DNA of 64,000 bases. Source: Syntrophothermus lipocalidus DSM 12680. Lineage in GTDB: Bacteria > Bacillota > Syntrophomonadia > Syntrophomonadales > Syntrophothermaceae. Position numbers and translations under genes: made by a program. The stretch lies in NCBI RefSeq assembly GCF_000092405.1, contig NC_014220.1, forward strand, positions 1,240,001 to 1,304,000, given 5' to 3'. Shown here in pieces: positions 1 through 8,791 of the stretch (the stretch's first letter is position 1; each line of letters begins with the position of its first letter). A model generated the notes under the pieces. It was not told the origin of the DNA and ran no database searches. It was given only the letters and a program-made list of their open reading frames with translations.

Positions 1-446
1 CCCTTCAGCATTCCCTCGAATTCAACCGCACTTACAACCCCGTTATATGTCCCGTAGCCATATTCTCCGTAAGCCGACAGGTCAAAGTAGTCAAAACCGG
101 TAGCTATCACGACCGCGTCTACGTTTACATCTGCAACCGTATCATCTGCGGTCTGTTTCAAACTTACTCTGAAGCCTTCACCGTCGCGCTGCCCCCCGAC
201 AACCGTTGTTCCGGTTTTGACCACGACTTTTCCGCTTTCCTCAATGAGCCTCAGGCTATTGGCCAACATGGCCGAAGTATCCTCGTTGCGTGGAAAGGTC
301 CCTGCCAGAAGATTCAGGCGTCCTCCCAAAACTGACTCCCTCTCCACCAAAATCACATCATGACCGGCTTGGCCAATTTTGACAGCTGCTTCTATACCTG
401 CCGGGCCTCCTCCAATTACTAGAGCCGTTTTGCCTGTGCTCTCCAT
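1..446 (-). CDS. HdrA-like FAD-dependent oxidoreductase (partial, C-terminal part outside window)
   Basis: Only the first ~148 codons are in the window; the gene runs off the left edge. The N-terminus (MESTGKTALVIGGGPAGIEA) has the dinucleotide-binding GxGxxG/A fold of heterodisulfide reductase subunit A and related FAD proteins, followed by a VERESVLGGRLN stretch and a VVIATGFDYFD segment typical of the HdrA flavin domain. ATG at 446 follows an AAAGGAG ribosome site and lies 3 bases after the hdrB stop, so it is the third gene of an hdrC-hdrB-hdrA operon. The product is expected to pass electrons between the iron-sulfur subunits and another carrier; which carrier cannot be told here. Confidence 0.85.
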   Translation of the reverse strand, partial: MESTGKTALVIGGGPAGIEAAVKIGQAGHDVILVERESVLGGRLNLLAGTFPRNEDTSAMLANSLRLIEESGKVVVKTGTTVVGGQRDGEGFRVSLKQTADDTVADVNVDAVVIATGFDYFDLSAYGEYGYGTYNGVVSAVEFEGMLK

Positions 447-449
447 AAA

Positions 450-1391
450 CTAGACTCCTTTCAGTCCAAGTTTTTCCAGTACCCCGTTAAGCGGTACAGT
501 ATTGGCTTTGAAACCGAGCTTTTCTACCGGTACTCCAAGCGCTAACGCTATGAGTTGACCTAGGTCGATAACCGGAATATTGATTTCTCCATGACCGTTC
601 CTGGCCAGGTTGGGTTGTTCCCTGTCTAGAGCCACGTTACACCCTGGACAAACCGTGGTTATGAGTTCTACGCCCGCTTCTTTAGCACTTCTCAGTTTCT
701 TGCCCAGGTGAGGCTGCACCACCTCTTCTCGGTGGGTAAATCCCCTTCCCACCGAATAGCCACAGCAGGTCCTTCCCTCCTTATACGTAACAGGGGTAGC
801 TCCCAAGATTTCAAACAATTCTTCGTGGAAAGTTGGTAGATCGCCGTCGTCAAGGATCCCGTACTGCTGGGCCAGGTAGTGACACCCGTAATGGGCGGCC
901 ACCCGCAGCCCATTCAAAGGGCGTACCACTTTTGAAGCAATCCGGTCTTTTAAACGGTAGTATAATTCCTGAACGTGAAAGATGTTTGTCCGTCCCTTAT
1001 ACTCGTAGCCCCACCGTCCAATAAGATCGTTCGCCATTTTGAGATAATCCGGATTATGCAGAAGAATATGTGAAAGCTCCTTATTATACCCGAAACACCC
1101 GTTACAAAAGACGTAGGTATCCAGCCCCTTGGCTTCTACTAAGGCCAAGTTTCGAGCGGTAGCCGCCAGTGACACTTCTGGCAAGTACCCAGAACAGGTC
1201 AGGAGATACCCGGAACAACATGTCTGGTCCGGATCCATTACTACTTCAATACCCAAAATCTTCATTATCTCTTTGATTGCATTTTCGGTACCGGGATACT
1301 CGAGACTTCCGGTACAACTGCGAAACAGGAATATCTTTTCTGGAATCTCGGGTATCCTTTTTTCTACCGGAATCACTCTAGCTTTATTCAT
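450..1391 (-). CDS. HdrB-like CoB-CoM heterodisulfide reductase subunit B (two CCG domains)
   Basis: A 313-residue protein with two complete cysteine-rich CCG domains: C26, C58-C59, C96/C99 and C170, C209-C210, C248/C251. In the HdrB family these bind unusual non-cubane 4Fe-4S clusters that carry out disulfide or related redox chemistry. Bacterial homologues work in electron-confurcating or membrane-linked complexes, not in methanogenesis. ATG at 1391 follows GGAAGGATAATTT and overlaps the end of hdrC by 8 bases, indicating translational coupling. It sits in the sigma-54-driven operon starting near 2041. The electron donor and acceptor are not visible in this window. Confidence 0.9.
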   Translation of the reverse strand: MNKARVIPVEKRIPEIPEKIFLFRSCTGSLEYPGTENAIKEIMKILGIEVVMDPDQTCCSGYLLTCSGYLPEVSLAATARNLALVEAKGLDTYVFCNGCFGYNKELSHILLHNPDYLKMANDLIGRWGYEYKGRTNIFHVQELYYRLKDRIASKVVRPLNGLRVAAHYGCHYLAQQYGILDDGDLPTFHEELFEILGATPVTYKEGRTCCGYSVGRGFTHREEVVQPHLGKKLRSAKEAGVELITTVCPGCNVALDREQPNLARNGHGEINIPVIDLGQLIALALGVPVEKLGFKANTVPLNGVLEKLGLKGV

Positions 1392-1983
1392 AAATTATCC
1401 TTCCTTCCCGGTACTTGAACTCCACAGGTTTTTCCTTGCTTTCGTCCAGAGCCTCGAGCCACTCTGTGGTACCGGTCAAATCGAAAAGAGCCTGGTACTC
1501 GCTTCTGGCTTTGTCCGAAACCTCCGGCCAGGGGGTCATTCCTGCTTCGCTACGAATCTTCATAACTCTTTCCTTGCCCTTAGCACCCGGAACAAAGGTC
1601 ATCGCGTCTTCGCGGGCTTTCAAAGCAAAACGCTTGAAAGGCAGCACGTATTTAAGCCCGAAGTTGTGTTCGATGGCCTTGTAGCGTATCTGCATCATCA
1701 GTAACGGGTAGTGTATGTCGCTCGGGCATACCCTGTAACAGTTAGCACACCAAAAGCAGCGCCATATCTCTTCACTCTGAACCAGGCGAGACAGATTGCC
1801 CATAAGGACATCCCGGATGATCTGTCTTGGGTTATAGGAAGGGGTGATAGCCGCCACCGGGCAGTTTCCCACGCACTTTCCACAGGTCAAGCAGGCATCG
1901 AGGTTGCCTACCAAGTTATACCTATCCACTATTCTGTCTAGTCCCTGCACCCACTGGGTGTCGCTTTCTCTGGGCACAGCCAT
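1384..1983 (-). CDS. HdrC-like ferredoxin subunit of heterodisulfide reductase
   Basis: A 199-residue soluble protein with two 4Fe-4S motifs, CLTCGKCVGNCP (C31-C41) and CFWCANCYRVCP (C76-C86), as in HdrC, which feeds electrons to HdrB. Start chosen at ATG 1983 because GAGGAG lies 5 bases upstream; a TTG in frame at 1986 is less likely. It is the first gene of the hdrCBA-like operon, about 58 nt downstream of the inferred transcription start of the sigma-54 promoter at 2053-2067. No membrane helix is seen, so the complex is probably cytoplasmic or peripherally attached. Confidence 0.9.
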   Translation of the reverse strand: MAVPRESDTQWVQGLDRIVDRYNLVGNLDACLTCGKCVGNCPVAAITPSYNPRQIIRDVLMGNLSRLVQSEEIWRCFWCANCYRVCPSDIHYPLLMMQIRYKAIEHNFGLKYVLPFKRFALKAREDAMTFVPGAKGKERVMKIRSEAGMTPWPEVSDKARSEYQALFDLTGTTEWLEALDESKEKPVEFKYREGRIIYE

Positions 1984-2052
1984 CAACGCTCCTCTGTCTT
2001 GAGTTCTTTAGGTTATGTATTTCACAATTACCACTTCCGTTATGTTAGCGTT

Positions 2053-2067
2053 GCAATATGCGTGCCA
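2053..2067 (-). promoter_or_regulatory. Sigma-54 (-24/-12) promoter of the hdrCBA-like operon
   Basis: The minus strand reads TGGCACGCATATTGC, matching the sigma-54 consensus TGGCACG-N4-TTGC at every defined position, with correct GG to GC spacing. The inferred transcription start is near 2041, in front of hdrC at 1983. The neighbouring upstream gene (2228-4021) encodes a sigma-54 activator, which supports the call. Confidence 0.85.
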
Positions 2068-2090
2068 ACCAAGACAAAAAAGAGCTGAGG

Positions 2091-2103
2091 TGGCACACTG
2101 CCA
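2091..2103. promoter_or_regulatory. Possible activator-binding dyad TGGCA-N3-TGCCA upstream of the sigma-54 promoter
   Basis: A 5-bp inverted repeat (TGGCACACTGCCA) lies about 50-60 bp upstream of the inferred start of the hdr transcript, inside a larger GCTGAG...CTCAGC dyad (about 2084-2122). It is a plausible enhancer site for the adjacent activator; placement and symmetry are the only evidence. Confidence 0.35.
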
Positions 2104-2160
2104 AACAGCCTGCCGTCTCAGCGTTGTGCAAAAAACCAAAACTCAACCTGTCAAAATAAA

Positions 2161-2200
2161 AGTGTCAGTTTATTGGACACCTGTCTAATAAACTGACACT
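2161..2200 (-). terminator. Intrinsic terminator of the sigma-54 activator gene
   Basis: A perfect 14-bp inverted repeat (AGTGTCAGTTTATT / AATAAACTGACACT) with a 12-nt loop starts 28 bp after the stop of the activator gene and is followed on the minus strand by TTTATTTTG. It separates the activator from the hdr operon promoter. Confidence 0.75.
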
Positions 2201-2227
2201 CGAATTGACATCGGTAGGCTCGATTTT

Positions 2228-4021
2228 CTAGTCGGAGATACTGGGTATCCCTAAAGTCCGCAGTTTATAATACAAAGTGCTACGGGGAATCCCCAGCATC
2301 TCTGCCGTTCTCGCCTTGTTGTAACCGCACTCCTCCAAAGCTCTCATGATGACGTCCCTCTCGGTCTTAGCCACCGCCTCTTCCAGGACCTCTCCCGCCA
2401 TCAATACTTCCTTATCCTTGGTTCTCGAACCGTTGTTCCCCGGCCTCAACATATCCATTACCCCCGCTTCCTCCAGCGAATGGAGGGTTATTAAGTTTCC
2501 TTCCATCAGTATTATTATACTCTCCAGAACGTTACGTAATTGACGGACATTACCCGGCCAATCATAATCGACTAAAACATCCAGTGCCTCATCATCTATG
2601 CCATCAACTTCCCGGTCATAGTCTGTCGCCAGTTCGTTTATAAACCTTGCCACCAGACCTGGTATATCCCCTTTTCGTTCTCGCAGGGGAGGGATCTCAA
2701 GGGTAACCACGTTAAGCCGATAGAATAAGTCCTCTCTGAACCGACCCTCCGACACCATTTCGTGTAAGTTGCGGTTAGTGGCCGCTATTAAACGCACATT
2801 GACCTCGATCGGATTAGTTCCGCCCACACGATAAAACCGGCCTTCCTGAATAACCCGCAACAGCTTGGCCTGCATCTCCAGAGGCAGCTCGCCAATCTCA
2901 TCCAGGAAAATAGTTCCGTCGTGGGCCAGCTCGAACTTCCCCGGCTTTCCCTCCCGCTTGGCCCCGGTAAATGATCCGGACTCGTACCCGAACATCTCGC
3001 TTTCAAAGAGAGTCTCCGGGATAGCACTGCAGTTGATTTCCACGAAAGGACGGTTAGAACGCTTACTGTTTTGGTAAATAACCCGGGCCAACAGCTCCTT
3101 GCCGGTCCCGCTTTCTCCTTGAATAAGAACAGTAGCATCAGTGGCTGCGACTTTGCGAGCCTGTTGCAAGACCCTCAAAGTAAACTTATCAGCAGTGTAA
3201 AAAACATCTTCCGAACTGGGCTCGCTTTGGCGAACCCTTTTTTCCAGCTTCTTCACCTTTGAATTAGCGTAGTGCAATCTATCCAGCAAACTCATGGTCT
3301 GGGTAACATCTTGAGTGGTACACACCACCCCGATGACATCCCCTGCCGGCGTAATAACGGGAACTGCATTCCTGATCGCATACTGCTGGGGTTTAAGTTC
3401 AGCAAGAACATTGCGCCGCGATTTGGCCTCTTTCAGAACGCTCTCTATTAAGCCGTCATCATATATCTCTTTAAGGCGTTTGCCAACTACATCGTCCGCC
3501 TTGAGCCCAAACATTCTTTCCGCTGCCTTGTTCCAGTAAGTTATTACACCGAAGCAGTCCACAACCTGAATCGCTTCAGTTATATTATCCATAACCGCCT
3601 GCATATGACGCCCAATTACCTCCAATTTGTCGGAAAAACCATTGCAGACGTCTTTGGCAGTCAATATACCGACTACAGTCCCTGTCTCATCAAGTACAGG
3701 CAACCGGCCTATATGGTGCTCCCTCATGACGTCACGGGCAAGAACCAGGTCTTCCGTAGTCGTAGTAGTGAAAACATTTCGGTGACATACGTCGATTATA
3801 GGTTTGTCTTGAGGCAAGCCGTCCGACAAAATGCGCACTAAGTGCTCTTTCGTTACCAATCCTAGCAGCTTGCCGTTACCTTCAACCACTACGACCTCTT
3901 CCCACCGGTTCTGCAGCATGGCAGCGATAACCTGCTCCAAGGTCTCGTCTGGAGATGCGGTGCCAAAGCGCTTTGTCATTGCTTCGCCTACCTGAAGCTC
4001 GCTGATTCTCAATACGGGCAT
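2228..4021 (-). CDS. Sigma-54-dependent transcriptional activator (CBS-CBS-PAS-AAA+-Fis HTH)
   Basis: 597 residues. Two CBS motifs (about 1-65 and 75-130) probably bind an adenine nucleotide or CoA-type ligand. A PAS domain (about 140-245) and coiled linker precede the AAA+ domain, with Walker A GESGTGKE at 302-309 and the sigma-54 contact loop as GSFTGA (349-354; usual form GAFTGA). The C-terminal Fis-type helix-turn-helix ([20 protein letters not shown]) binds enhancer DNA. ATG 4021 follows AAAGGAGG. It lies directly upstream of the sigma-54-promoted hdr operon in the same direction, so it very probably controls it. The signal sensed is unknown. Confidence 0.92.
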   Translation of the reverse strand: MPVLRISELQVGEAMTKRFGTASPDETLEQVIAAMLQNRWEEVVVVEGNGKLLGLVTKEHLVRILSDGLPQDKPIIDVCHRNVFTTTTTEDLVLARDVMREHHIGRLPVLDETGTVVGILTAKDVCNGFSDKLEVIGRHMQAVMDNITEAIQVVDCFGVITYWNKAAERMFGLKADDVVGKRLKEIYDDGLIESVLKEAKSRRNVLAELKPQQYAIRNAVPVITPAGDVIGVVCTTQDVTQTMSLLDRLHYANSKVKKLEKRVRQSEPSSEDVFYTADKFTLRVLQQARKVAATDATVLIQGESGTGKELLARVIYQNSKRSNRPFVEINCSAIPETLFESEMFGYESGSFTGAKREGKPGKFELAHDGTIFLDEIGELPLEMQAKLLRVIQEGRFYRVGGTNPIEVNVRLIAATNRNLHEMVSEGRFREDLFYRLNVVTLEIPPLRERKGDIPGLVARFINELATDYDREVDGIDDEALDVLVDYDWPGNVRQLRNVLESIIILMEGNLITLHSLEEAGVMDMLRPGNNGSRTKDKEVLMAGEVLEEAVAKTERDVIMRALEECGYNKARTAEMLGIPRSTLYYKLRTLGIPSISD

Positions 4022-4180
4022 CGAACTCGCCTCCTTTCGCTCAGGCCTGCACCGGCATGATTATGATATAACGATTCTTGTAACATTACAACCGGTAAAA
4101 GCGACAGAAAATGAAATCTTTCACAAACCTTTGGCCCTCATTTATATATTTCGGCTGCGATTGATAGCTGAACACGGCAG

Positions 4181-4267
4181 CCCGGCACTCAGCTGACTGA
4201 AATTGTAACATGCCATTGGGTCCCGAAAACGCTCGCTGCTAATCAAAGACTTGAGCTGAGTGCCGGG
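4181..4267. repeat. Hairpin repeat element, copy A (14-bp inverted ends CCCGGCACTCAGCT / AGCTGAGTGCCGGG)
   Basis: An 87-bp unit with perfect 14-bp inverted ends. A second 88-bp copy lies at 11646-11733 in the same orientation. Both share an inner stretch like GAAATTGT...AAC.TGCCA and a right flank TCTGTGT(G/T)CATCTGTGGCTC. It looks like a non-autonomous dispersed element; no coding capacity. Confidence 0.8.
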
Positions 4268-4330
4268 TCTGTGTGCATCTGTGGCTCGTTTTCGGCGCAC
4301 AATAATAAGAAAAAGAAAGGGGTCAAGCTA

Positions 4331-4672
4331 ATGTCGAGAACAACGACCGAATGCATGGTTAATACTTGCGCGTACTGGGTGCCGGGCAACAGCTGCTCCG
4401 CTGACACCATCGAAGTAGTATCGTCTGGCCCCGATGCCAGTTGTTCTACCTTCACCCTGCGGTCCTCCGTGGAAGGACCAGAAATGAAGATCCTCCCCCA
4501 ACACACTACCAGCTCCCTCACCCAGGGTTCGGCCAATCCTGAAGTCCTATGTAGCGTGCGGCAATGCCGGCATAACCGAGACGGATACTGTGAGGCCGAC
4601 AATATCAAAATAATGGGTAGTACCGCTCAACGCCATTCTGATACTGAATGTGACATGTTCGAACCGGCCTAG
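4331..4672 (+). CDS. DUF1540 domain protein (two Cys-rich repeats)
   Basis: 113 residues with two DUF1540-type units: an N-terminal one beginning CMVNTCAYWVPGNSCSADTI and a C-terminal one, CSVRQCRHNRDGYCEADNI, ending SDTECDMFEPA. The spacing of cysteines suggests metal binding, but the function of the family is unknown. ATG 4331 is preceded by GAAAGGGG at good distance; upstream in-frame codons belong to the repeat element and are not likely translated. Its 5' region is copy A of the hairpin repeat, so its promoter may lie in or near the repeat. Confidence 0.8.
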   Translation: MSRTTTECMVNTCAYWVPGNSCSADTIEVVSSGPDASCSTFTLRSSVEGPEMKILPQHTTSSLTQGSANPEVLCSVRQCRHNRDGYCEADNIKIMGSTAQRHSDTECDMFEPA

Positions 4673-4690
4673 AAATGTTCGCATCAATAC

Positions 4691-4727
4691 TAAACCTGCA
4701 CCAACTCTACAGTCTGGTGCAGGTTTA
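4691..4727. terminator. Strong hairpin between convergent genes, possible terminator
   Basis: A perfect 13-bp stem (TAAACCTGCACCA / TGGTGCAGGTTTA) with an 11-nt loop, 18 bp after the DUF1540 stop and before the convergent HDAC-like gene. There is no clear T-run on either side, so it may be a weak bidirectional terminator or a transcript-end stabiliser. Confidence 0.5.
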
Positions 4728-4795
4728 GACCTCCAATTCGGTTTCCGTGCTGGCCTGCTGTTACCAGAACCTTTATAGTAGTTGCCCGGCCAACA

Positions 4796-5620
4796 TTATA
4801 AAAAGGTCTTAATAACCATGGGAATAACCGTTTTTGCAACCTCGGGGTTGGCTCCGCCCGATAGAATAAACAAGACCGGCTTGCCTGCCGCGAATTCCTT
4901 GATGGCCTCGGCCAAATGTTTGAACGATATCTCGGTAAGCGCAAATCCTCCGTAATCGAGAATATGAGAATCATGTCCGAATATGATCATCAAAATCTCG
5001 TAATCCCAAGATCTCGACAACACCCGGTTTAGAGCATCGATGAAATCGCTGTCTCCGCCACTTCCCAGCCCGATGTCGTAGTTGTTGAGCTCCGGATCTT
5101 CTACTATGCGCCAACTCCCGGAATGGAAGTTAACGTGAATGACGTCCGGATCAGCGCCGATCAAGTCCCTAGTACCATCGCCGAAGTGCGGGTCCACATC
5201 TATTATCATCACTCTCTTGATCCCGAGAGCCCGAAGCTTTTTTATCGCCATTACCGCGTCATTGTAATAGCAAAAGCCCCAAAACCTGTCGTACCCGGCG
5301 TGGTGACCCGCTGCCCCCACGAAGCAGAAAGCAAATTCCAAATCCCCGGTCGCCAAACGTTCTGCTGCTTCCACTACTCCCGCTGCCGACAAAAGAGCAA
5401 CATCATGATAGTGTTCAGCTTTGACCATAGCTATATGTCTTGCGCTGTGGCACTGGTTTAACAGTTCTTCTGTTTCTTGAGTAATCGCGGGGGTGAATAA
5501 CCCTATCTTGCCAGCTTCGATCAGGTCGGTCATGGCATTGAAGGCAGGCTCAACCCGATCCCGAAGCACCGAGTGCCCCCTCAGGGAAAAATCAGGATGA
5601 TACCAGACTCCAGCCTTCAT
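4796..5620 (-). CDS. Histone deacetylase-fold amidohydrolase (AcuC/arginase-deacetylase superfamily)
   Basis: 274 residues. The zinc deacetylase motifs are visible: GAAGHHAG with His106-His107, GFCYYND, DVDPHFGDGT with D141/D143/H145, and GHDSH..D..G. One difference from the usual DVDxHHGDGT is Phe146 in place of the second His. Bacterial relatives deacetylate acetylated lysines, polyamines or small amides. The protein is shorter than AcuC (~380 residues). ATG 5620 follows GAGGAGG. It precedes the EF-G-like gene's end by 39 bp and is independent of it in function as far as can be seen. Confidence 0.8.
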   Translation of the reverse strand: MKAGVWYHPDFSLRGHSVLRDRVEPAFNAMTDLIEAGKIGLFTPAITQETEELLNQCHSARHIAMVKAEHYHDVALLSAAGVVEAAERLATGDLEFAFCFVGAAGHHAGYDRFWGFCYYNDAVMAIKKLRALGIKRVMIIDVDPHFGDGTRDLIGADPDVIHVNFHSGSWRIVEDPELNNYDIGLGSGGDSDFIDALNRVLSRSWDYEILMIIFGHDSHILDYGGFALTEISFKHLAEAIKEFAAGKPVLFILSGGANPEVAKTVIPMVIKTFL

Positions 5621-5659
5621 TCCACAAGCCTCCTCTACCCGCCCCAGGGGCCAACCGTA

Positions 5660-7684
5660 CTATTTCTTGGCTATTTTTTCCGCTATGTTAGCGGGTACCT
5701 CTTCGTAATGAGAGAAAGACATCTGGAACTTGCCCCTGCCCTGGGTAATTGACTTCAGGTCAATGCTGTAGCGGGCCATCTCCGCCAGGGGCACCTGGGC
5801 TTTCACCAGCTGGTTCTTCCCTTGTGGCTCCATGCCCAGAACCCGGCCCCTCTTACTGTTCAAGTCACCTATGATGTCCCCCAGATACTGTTCCGGAATC
5901 AAAACCTCGACATTCATTATCGGTTCCAGCAGTACCGGCTTTGCCTGTTCCATGCCCTTGCGGAAAGCCAGAATAGCCGCCAGTTTGAACGACATTTCGG
6001 ACGAATCCACAGGGTGGTAAGAACCATCATAGAGCGTGACCTTAACGTTGGTAACCGGGTACCCTGCAAGAACCCCTTCGGTCATGGCCTCCCGCACGCC
6101 TTTTTCTACCGCCGGGAAGAAGTTACGCGGCACCGCTCCCCCAAAAACCGATTCCTCAAAGGCAAACTCGGCATCGGGCAGCGGCTCGAGTTTCAGCCAT
6201 ACATGCCCGTACTGACCGTGCCCGCCGGTTTGTTTCTTGTGCTTTCCTTCTACCTGAACCATTGCCCGTATGGTTTCGCGGTAGGGTATCTTCATCTCGG
6301 TGGTGCCGACATCCACGCCAAATTTGCTCTTTAATCGTTCTACGATTATATCTGTATGCGTTTCGCCCATAGTCTTCAGGATAGTCTGTCGGGTCTCGGT
6401 GTTCTTTTCCATAGTAATAGTAGGATCTTCTTCCATCAGCCGCTGTAAAGCACTGGAGAGCTTGTCTTCGTCCCCTTTGCTCTTCGGCTCTATCGCCATC
6501 GCCAGGGTAGGCTGTGGGAATTCAATTCCTTTGAGAATGACAGGTCGGGCCTTATCCGTGAGCGTGTCCCCGGTAGTGGTAACCGACAACTTGGCAACAG
6601 CGGCTATATCCCCCGCTTTCAGTTCGGGAACCGCGAACTGTTCCTTGCCGCGCATCACCAGAAGGTTGCCGATCCTCTCCTCTTTTTCCTTATTGGCGTT
6701 GTAAACCACGGAATCGGCCTTCATGGTTCCGGTGAAGACCCGGAAGAAATTGAGGCGCCCTATATAAGGGTCGGCGATAGTCTTGAACACCAAAGCGGCC
6801 AAGGGTTCTGCACTCACGTCTTTGCCCTTGACATCGGAATGATGGCTAGGATCAGGCATGCAATCGACTATGAAATCCATCATGGGCTGGATTCCCATGT
6901 TGTTCAAGGCCGAACCACAAAAAACGAACACAGCGGTACCGTTAGTCGCAGCGCCCTTTATCCCCCGCTGGATTTCCTCGTCGGTAAGTTCCTCCCCTTC
7001 CAGGTACTTGTTCAAAAGCTCATCATCGCCTTCAGCTGCAGCCTCGACGATCTGCTCCTTATAAGCTTCAACCTGGTCCGCAAGCTCCGCAGGTATCTCA
7101 GCTTCGGTCATCTTTCCGGTTCCGGGCTCAAACAACAAAGCCCTCATTTTGATCAGGTCCACTACACCCTTAAAATTGGCTTCAGCCCCAATCGGGATCT
7201 GAAGTGGCACTATGGGCTGGGAAAACTTTTCTCTCATCTCTTCCAGGGCTTTTTCAAAAGAAGCGTTCTCCCTGTCCATCTTATTGATAAACGCTATACG
7301 AGGTAAATCCCCACATTCTTCCCAGTAAATCTCGGTCTGAACCTCGACACCGGCAACAGCAGAAAGGACTACGATCACGCTGTCTGCTACCCGCAGCGCT
7401 CCTTTGACTTCACCGGCGAAATCGGCAAAACCTGGGGTGTCGAGCACGTTTATCTTTAAACCCCTGTATTCGCAGGGAACCAGGGTAGTATTAATAGTAA
7501 TTTTGCGCTTTATCTCCTCAGGATAAAAGTCTGCAGTGGTGTTTCCGTCATCCACCCGGCCGAGCCTCTTGATGGCTCCAGTCTGGTAAAGCATAGCCTC
7601 AGTCAGGGAGGTCTTTCCCGCCCCTCCGTGGGCGATGATGGCTACGTTTCGTATCTTTTCCGTGGGGTAAACATTCACAAACAT
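5660..7684 (-). CDS. Elongation factor G-like GTPase (EF-G paralogue)
   Basis: 674 residues with the full EF-G layout: GTPase domain with P-loop AHGGAGKTSL (not the usual AHIDAGKTT), DTPGFADF, NKMD; then domains II, III, IV (PYRETIRA, GQYGHVWL) and V ending near AEMARYSIDLKSITQGRG. The P-loop and the modified switch I (EEIKRKITI for ERERGITI) place it in the EF-G-like/EF-G2 branch and not the main translocase. No str-operon partners (rpsL, rpsG, tuf) are adjacent. ATG 7684 lies only 2-3 bases from AAGGAGG; a GTG at 7678 has better spacing. Its role may be a conditional or ribosome-protective one. Confidence 0.9.
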   Translation of the reverse strand: MFVNVYPTEKIRNVAIIAHGGAGKTSLTEAMLYQTGAIKRLGRVDDGNTTADFYPEEIKRKITINTTLVPCEYRGLKINVLDTPGFADFAGEVKGALRVADSVIVVLSAVAGVEVQTEIYWEECGDLPRIAFINKMDRENASFEKALEEMREKFSQPIVPLQIPIGAEANFKGVVDLIKMRALLFEPGTGKMTEAEIPAELADQVEAYKEQIVEAAAEGDDELLNKYLEGEELTDEEIQRGIKGAATNGTAVFVFCGSALNNMGIQPMMDFIVDCMPDPSHHSDVKGKDVSAEPLAALVFKTIADPYIGRLNFFRVFTGTMKADSVVYNANKEKEERIGNLLVMRGKEQFAVPELKAGDIAAVAKLSVTTTGDTLTDKARPVILKGIEFPQPTLAMAIEPKSKGDEDKLSSALQRLMEEDPTITMEKNTETRQTILKTMGETHTDIIVERLKSKFGVDVGTTEMKIPYRETIRAMVQVEGKHKKQTGGHGQYGHVWLKLEPLPDAEFAFEESVFGGAVPRNFFPAVEKGVREAMTEGVLAGYPVTNVKVTLYDGSYHPVDSSEMSFKLAAILAFRKGMEQAKPVLLEPIMNVEVLIPEQYLGDIIGDLNSKRGRVLGMEPQGKNQLVKAQVPLAEMARYSIDLKSITQGRGKFQMSFSHYEEVPANIAEKIAKK

Positions 7685-7738
7685 TCCCTCCTTGCCTATC
7701 TATAAGGAATTTCCAAAATCCCATTAATTATAACTGAT

Positions 7739-7996
7739 CTACTTGCGAGTGAAAATAGAAAAAACCCAGTATAGCACCACTGCTAGGAGTGCCAACACGG
7801 CCAACTGAACCAAAAACTGGATCCTCAGTACATCCAATAAAGTCAGGACAGTTCCAAGAATCACGGGGATAAACACCGACTTGGGTGAAGGTCCGCCGGC
7901 GTAGTCGGGGTTTTTCCTTTTCTCGAACAACCAGTTCAAATTGAATAAAAACAAGAAAACCAAAATATTCACTATCAACTGCAATCCAAATAACAC
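7739..7996 (-). CDS. Small membrane protein, unknown function
   Basis: 85 residues, start GTG 7996 after TAGGAGATG. It has an N-terminal helix (LIVNILVFLFLFNLNWLF), a basic/Pro-rich loop (KRKNPDYAGGPSPK) and two further hydrophobic segments. No family recognised. It lies between surE (upstream in the transcript) and the EF-G-like gene, 18 bp after surE, so it is probably cotranscribed with surE. Confidence 0.65.
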   Translation of the reverse strand: MLFGLQLIVNILVFLFLFNLNWLFEKRKNPDYAGGPSPKSVFIPVILGTVLTLLDVLRIQFLVQLAVLALLAVVLYWVFSIFTRK

Positions 7997-8014
7997 TACA
8001 ACATCTCCTATAGC

Positions 8015-8791
8015 TTAGCCGATATCGATGTAAGGTTGAAAGCGACGTCTAAAATCCTCGATAAGCTGATAATCCGTCAAATCGAAGTGAATGGGCGTAA
8101 TCGATATATACCCTTGGGTGACAGCCGCTACATCGCTGTCGGGATCCTGCTCTTCTCTTATAACTTCTCCCCCCAGCCAGTAATAAGAATTACCGCGGGG
8201 ATCCTTTCTCTCCTCAAAAAGGTTTTCGTAGCGCCTGACCCCTAGCTTGGTGATGCGTATACCCTTTATCTCGGAACGGGGAAGGCAAGGCACATTAATG
8301 TTGAGGATTATGTCCTTGCCGACACCTTCTCTGTGTAAAATCCGCAAGACCAGCCGGGTAAAGCGGGCAGCAAAAGAAAAATCCTCGTTGGGATTAAAAG
8401 AATCGAGTGACACCGCCACCGAAGGAAAACCCATAATGACCCCTTCTAAGGCGGCGGAAACAGTACCGGAGTACAGTACATCTGTACCCAGGTTTGCTCC
8501 CCGGTTAACTCCGGATACCACGTAATCCGGGGTTTTCGGGATTAAAGCGCTGATCCCCAGTTTGACACAGTCGGCCGGGGTGCCGTCGATAACCCAGGCC
8601 AAAGCGCTTGAACCTGGAACCTCGACCCTTTGCGCTTTGATAGGGCTAAAAACCGTTATAGAATGGCCTGTTCCGCTCCTTTCCCGGTCCGGGGCCACCA
8701 CATATACCTCGCCCATTTTTTCCAATTCGCGTAGCACAGCCAAAATTCCGGGAGAATCGATGCCGTCGTCATTGGTCAAAAGAATCCTCAC
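8015..8791 (-). CDS. surE: 5'/3'-nucleotidase SurE
   Basis: 258 residues. The SurE metal site is intact: N-terminal MRILLTNDDGIDSPG (Asp8-Asp9), the ERSGTGHS loop and GVNRGANLGTDVLYSGT. SurE enzymes dephosphorylate nucleoside 5'/3'-monophosphates and short polyphosphates with a divalent metal, in the cytoplasm. It starts with GTG 8791 inside the lepB stop (GTGA overlap), so the two are translationally coupled. Length is normal for the family. Confidence 0.95.
   Translation of the reverse strand: MRILLTNDDGIDSPGILAVLRELEKMGEVYVVAPDRERSGTGHSITVFSPIKAQRVEVPGSSALAWVIDGTPADCVKLGISALIPKTPDYVVSGVNRGANLGTDVLYSGTVSAALEGVIMGFPSVAVSLDSFNPNEDFSFAARFTRLVLRILHREGVGKDIILNINVPCLPRSEIKGIRITKLGVRRYENLFEERKDPRGNSYYWLGGEVIREEQDPDSDVAAVTQGYISITPIHFDLTDYQLIEDFRRRFQPYIDIG

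Noticed and set aside
5822-7306. Several plus-strand frames of 60-170 codons
   Set aside because: Antisense to the EF-G-like gene; they follow from codon bias on the other strand.
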